From Streptomyces viridochromogenes (GTDB taxonomy: Bacteria > Actinomycetota > Actinomycetes > Streptomycetales > Streptomycetaceae), in the NCBI RefSeq assembly GCF_001270495.1, contig NZ_LGUR01000045.1, positions 1-5,360 of the forward strand: 5,360 nucleotides of DNA. Reading direction: 5' to 3'. The notes beneath the pieces are model-generated. The model searched no databases, was not told where the DNA came from, and saw only the letters and a list, made by a program, of their open reading frames with translations. How positions within the stretch are numbered: the first letter of the stretch is position 1; every line of letters starts with the position of its first letter. Below are positions 4,575-5,360 of the stretch, piece after piece. Made by a program: the position numbers and the translations under genes.

Positions 4575-4805
4575 GTGCGCGAGGTTGTCCCGCGCGGTCG
4601 ACTCGATGGACCGCAGCTGCTGGGCAGGTCGCGCGGTGTCGGAGTCCAGCCCCGCACGGGCCGCCTCCGCGAGCACGGTGATCGACGCGAAGTCCTGCGC
4701 GAGCGTGTCGTGGATCTCGCGCGCCACCCGCTCCCACTGTCCACCGCCCGCTGACGCTGGTGAACCTCGGACAGCTGCGCTTGCGTCTGCTCCAACTCGC
4801 GCGGA
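4575..4805 (-). pseudogene. Fragment of a NarL-class sensor histidine kinase, frameshifted
   Basis: On the minus strand the sequence encodes a coiled-coil stretch RELEQTQAQLSEVHQRQRAV (about 4805-4745), then in another frame VAREIHDTLAQDFASITVL (from 4727) and EAARAGLDSDTARPAQQLRS, then IESTARDNLA. The EIHDTLAQ is the H-box of the HisKA_3 dimerisation domain, with the phosphoacceptor His codon at 4710-4712. Such kinases normally continue to an HATPase_c domain and start with membrane helices; neither is present. Between the two parts the text AGTGGGAGCGGGTG is 4 bases shorter than the expected SERERV coding (for example AGTGAGCGGGAGCGGGTG), so a small deletion shifts the frame. Homology ends near 4575, where an unrelated plus-strand fragment abuts. 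The gene is dead: it has lost its sensor, its ATPase domain and its frame. Confidence 0.82.
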
Positions 4806-5219
4806 ACGTGGAGAGCGGCAGCCGGACCACCCCGGCCATAGCCATCCGGTGTGTCATCGCGGCAACCCACCAATTCACCGCCATATGATTACCCGTTTCT
4901 TTTCGTTCACTTACCGAAAAACAAACGGAAATGCGGAGTACACCTTGGTCGCGCAACGCGCTCCGACGGAATGGAACGCCGCGGATCGTGGCGGAAATAC
5001 TCCGAGCGGCTGTCCCGCTTGGTCTCTGCAACTTGCCTGGATTGGCCACGCATTCGCTATTCCGGCAGACTGGTCGGCACGTGAGGCCCCTCGGTCGGAT
5101 CTTTCTGTCGCAAGATCGTTCCTACCAGGAGCCTTACGCCTGCCGGGACTTGGGGATACCGCGGACTGCGCGACGCGCCTCGCGCTCACGGACGGTATCC
5201 GACGGTTACTGGGAATAGC
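4806..5219. other. Anonymous stretch between two gene fragments
   Basis: No gene is supported here. Long plus and minus frames exist, but they run into neighbouring fragments in wrong frames and show no domains. The segment around 4870-4930 is distinctly AT-rich compared with its surroundings and holds an imperfect inverted repeat (4893-4928). A near-duplicate decamer pair (GACGGTATCC, 5191-5200; GACGGTTACT, 5201-5210) lies just before the SnoaL fragment. The stretch looks like fused relic DNA. Confidence 0.45.
4893..4928. repeat. AT-rich imperfect inverted repeat
   Basis: CCGTTTCTTTTCG (4893-4905) is nearly the reverse complement of CGAAAAACAAACGG (4915-4928), with one mismatch and one extra base, around a 9-base loop. 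It could be an operator, a terminator or the end of a mobile element. Its T- and A-rich arms contrast with the GC-rich flanks. Confidence 0.5.
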
Positions 5220-5360
5220 TCACTGGCCGAGGACTTCCACGACCACGACCGCCCCGCAGGTTTCGGCGACGAAGCCAGCGACCGCGACGTCCTTGTCATG
5301 CTGCTGACCGCACTGGCCACGGCGTTTCCCGACGGCCGGCACACCATCGAACGACTCACC
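5220..5360 (+). pseudogene. SnoaL-like (NTF2-fold) protein, N-terminus missing, 3' end outside window
   Basis: The frame reads SLAEDFHDHDRPAGFGDEAS, then DRDVLVMLLTALATAFPDGR, then HTIERLT to the window edge. The D(F)HDHD motif and the FPD.RHTIE segment are typical of SnoaL-like polyketide-cyclase and ester-cyclase relatives in the NTF2 superfamily, small cytoplasmic proteins of about 130-150 residues. In that family about 25-30 residues precede the first motif. Here similarity ends near 5220, and the upstream open frame has no nearby in-frame ATG or GTG and no ribosome binding site. The gene therefore seems to have lost its start by a junction just left of 5220, although the portion within the window is otherwise well preserved. 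Whether the rest is intact cannot be judged. Confidence 0.68.

Noticed and set aside
4288..5307. Plus-strand frame of 339 codons
   Set aside because: It runs through a terminator, a protein fragment, an antisense kinase relic and the SnoaL fragment, in the wrong frame for the last. It is open only because of composition.

Overview
The window looks like chromosomal DNA from a Streptomyces or close relative. It has high GC with strong G/C at third codon positions in the well-kept genes, GTG starts, an HxlR regulator, a cell-wall-anchored SGNH hydrolase with an actinobacterial LAETG sorting signal, and an actinobacterial-type tRNA-Gly fragment. No species can be named from the sequence. The striking property is mosaicism: only two genes look both intact and recognisable (the HxlR regulator and the SGNH hydrolase). 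Around them lie gene ends and broken pieces, as expected of an accessory region or integration hot spot.

Layout. Positions 2-235 hold the 3' end of a membrane protein, closed by a strong hairpin at 239-273. A very small uncertain ORF (439-576) carries an in-frame 15-bp tandem duplication at its start and is followed by a hairpin at 583-617. An HxlR-family regulator (717-1085, minus) faces a start-proximal remnant of a gene on the plus strand (1176-1268). That remnant has a good ribosome binding site and the beginning of what looks like a Rossmann beta strand, then stops at an abrupt change of base composition. From about 1257 to 2181 lies a lower-GC block with two unrecognised tandem ORFs (1317-1580 and 1585-2181). 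The second contains a TTA codon.

At 2410-2455 (minus) is the 3' part of a tRNA-Gly, from the anticodon loop to CCA, with its own terminator at 2378-2404 but no 5' half. This is the classic footprint of an attachment site used by tyrosine-integrase elements. No integrase gene is visible. From 2456 to 3179 there is no convincing gene, but there are several small dyads.

Positions 3180-4277 encode a secreted SGNH/GDSL hydrolase with signal peptide, Pro/Thr-rich linker, LAETG sortase signal, membrane helix and Arg tail, followed by a hairpin at 4298-4342. To its right is a graveyard: a short beta-rich fragment (4496-4573, plus), a fragment of a NarL-class sensor histidine kinase (4575-4805, minus) with an apparent 4-base deletion, an anonymous stretch with an AT-rich inverted repeat (4893-4928), and a SnoaL-like gene (about 5220-5360, plus) that lacks its N-terminus and runs off the window.

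Working together: the only functional pairing the sequence suggests is HxlR regulator plus divergent target, and the target is broken. The hydrolase appears to be a self-contained surface enzyme. I see no convincing complete new system. The best leads are the tRNA-Gly attachment site, the two-gene low-GC block beside it, and the tiny Cys/Thr-rich ORF.
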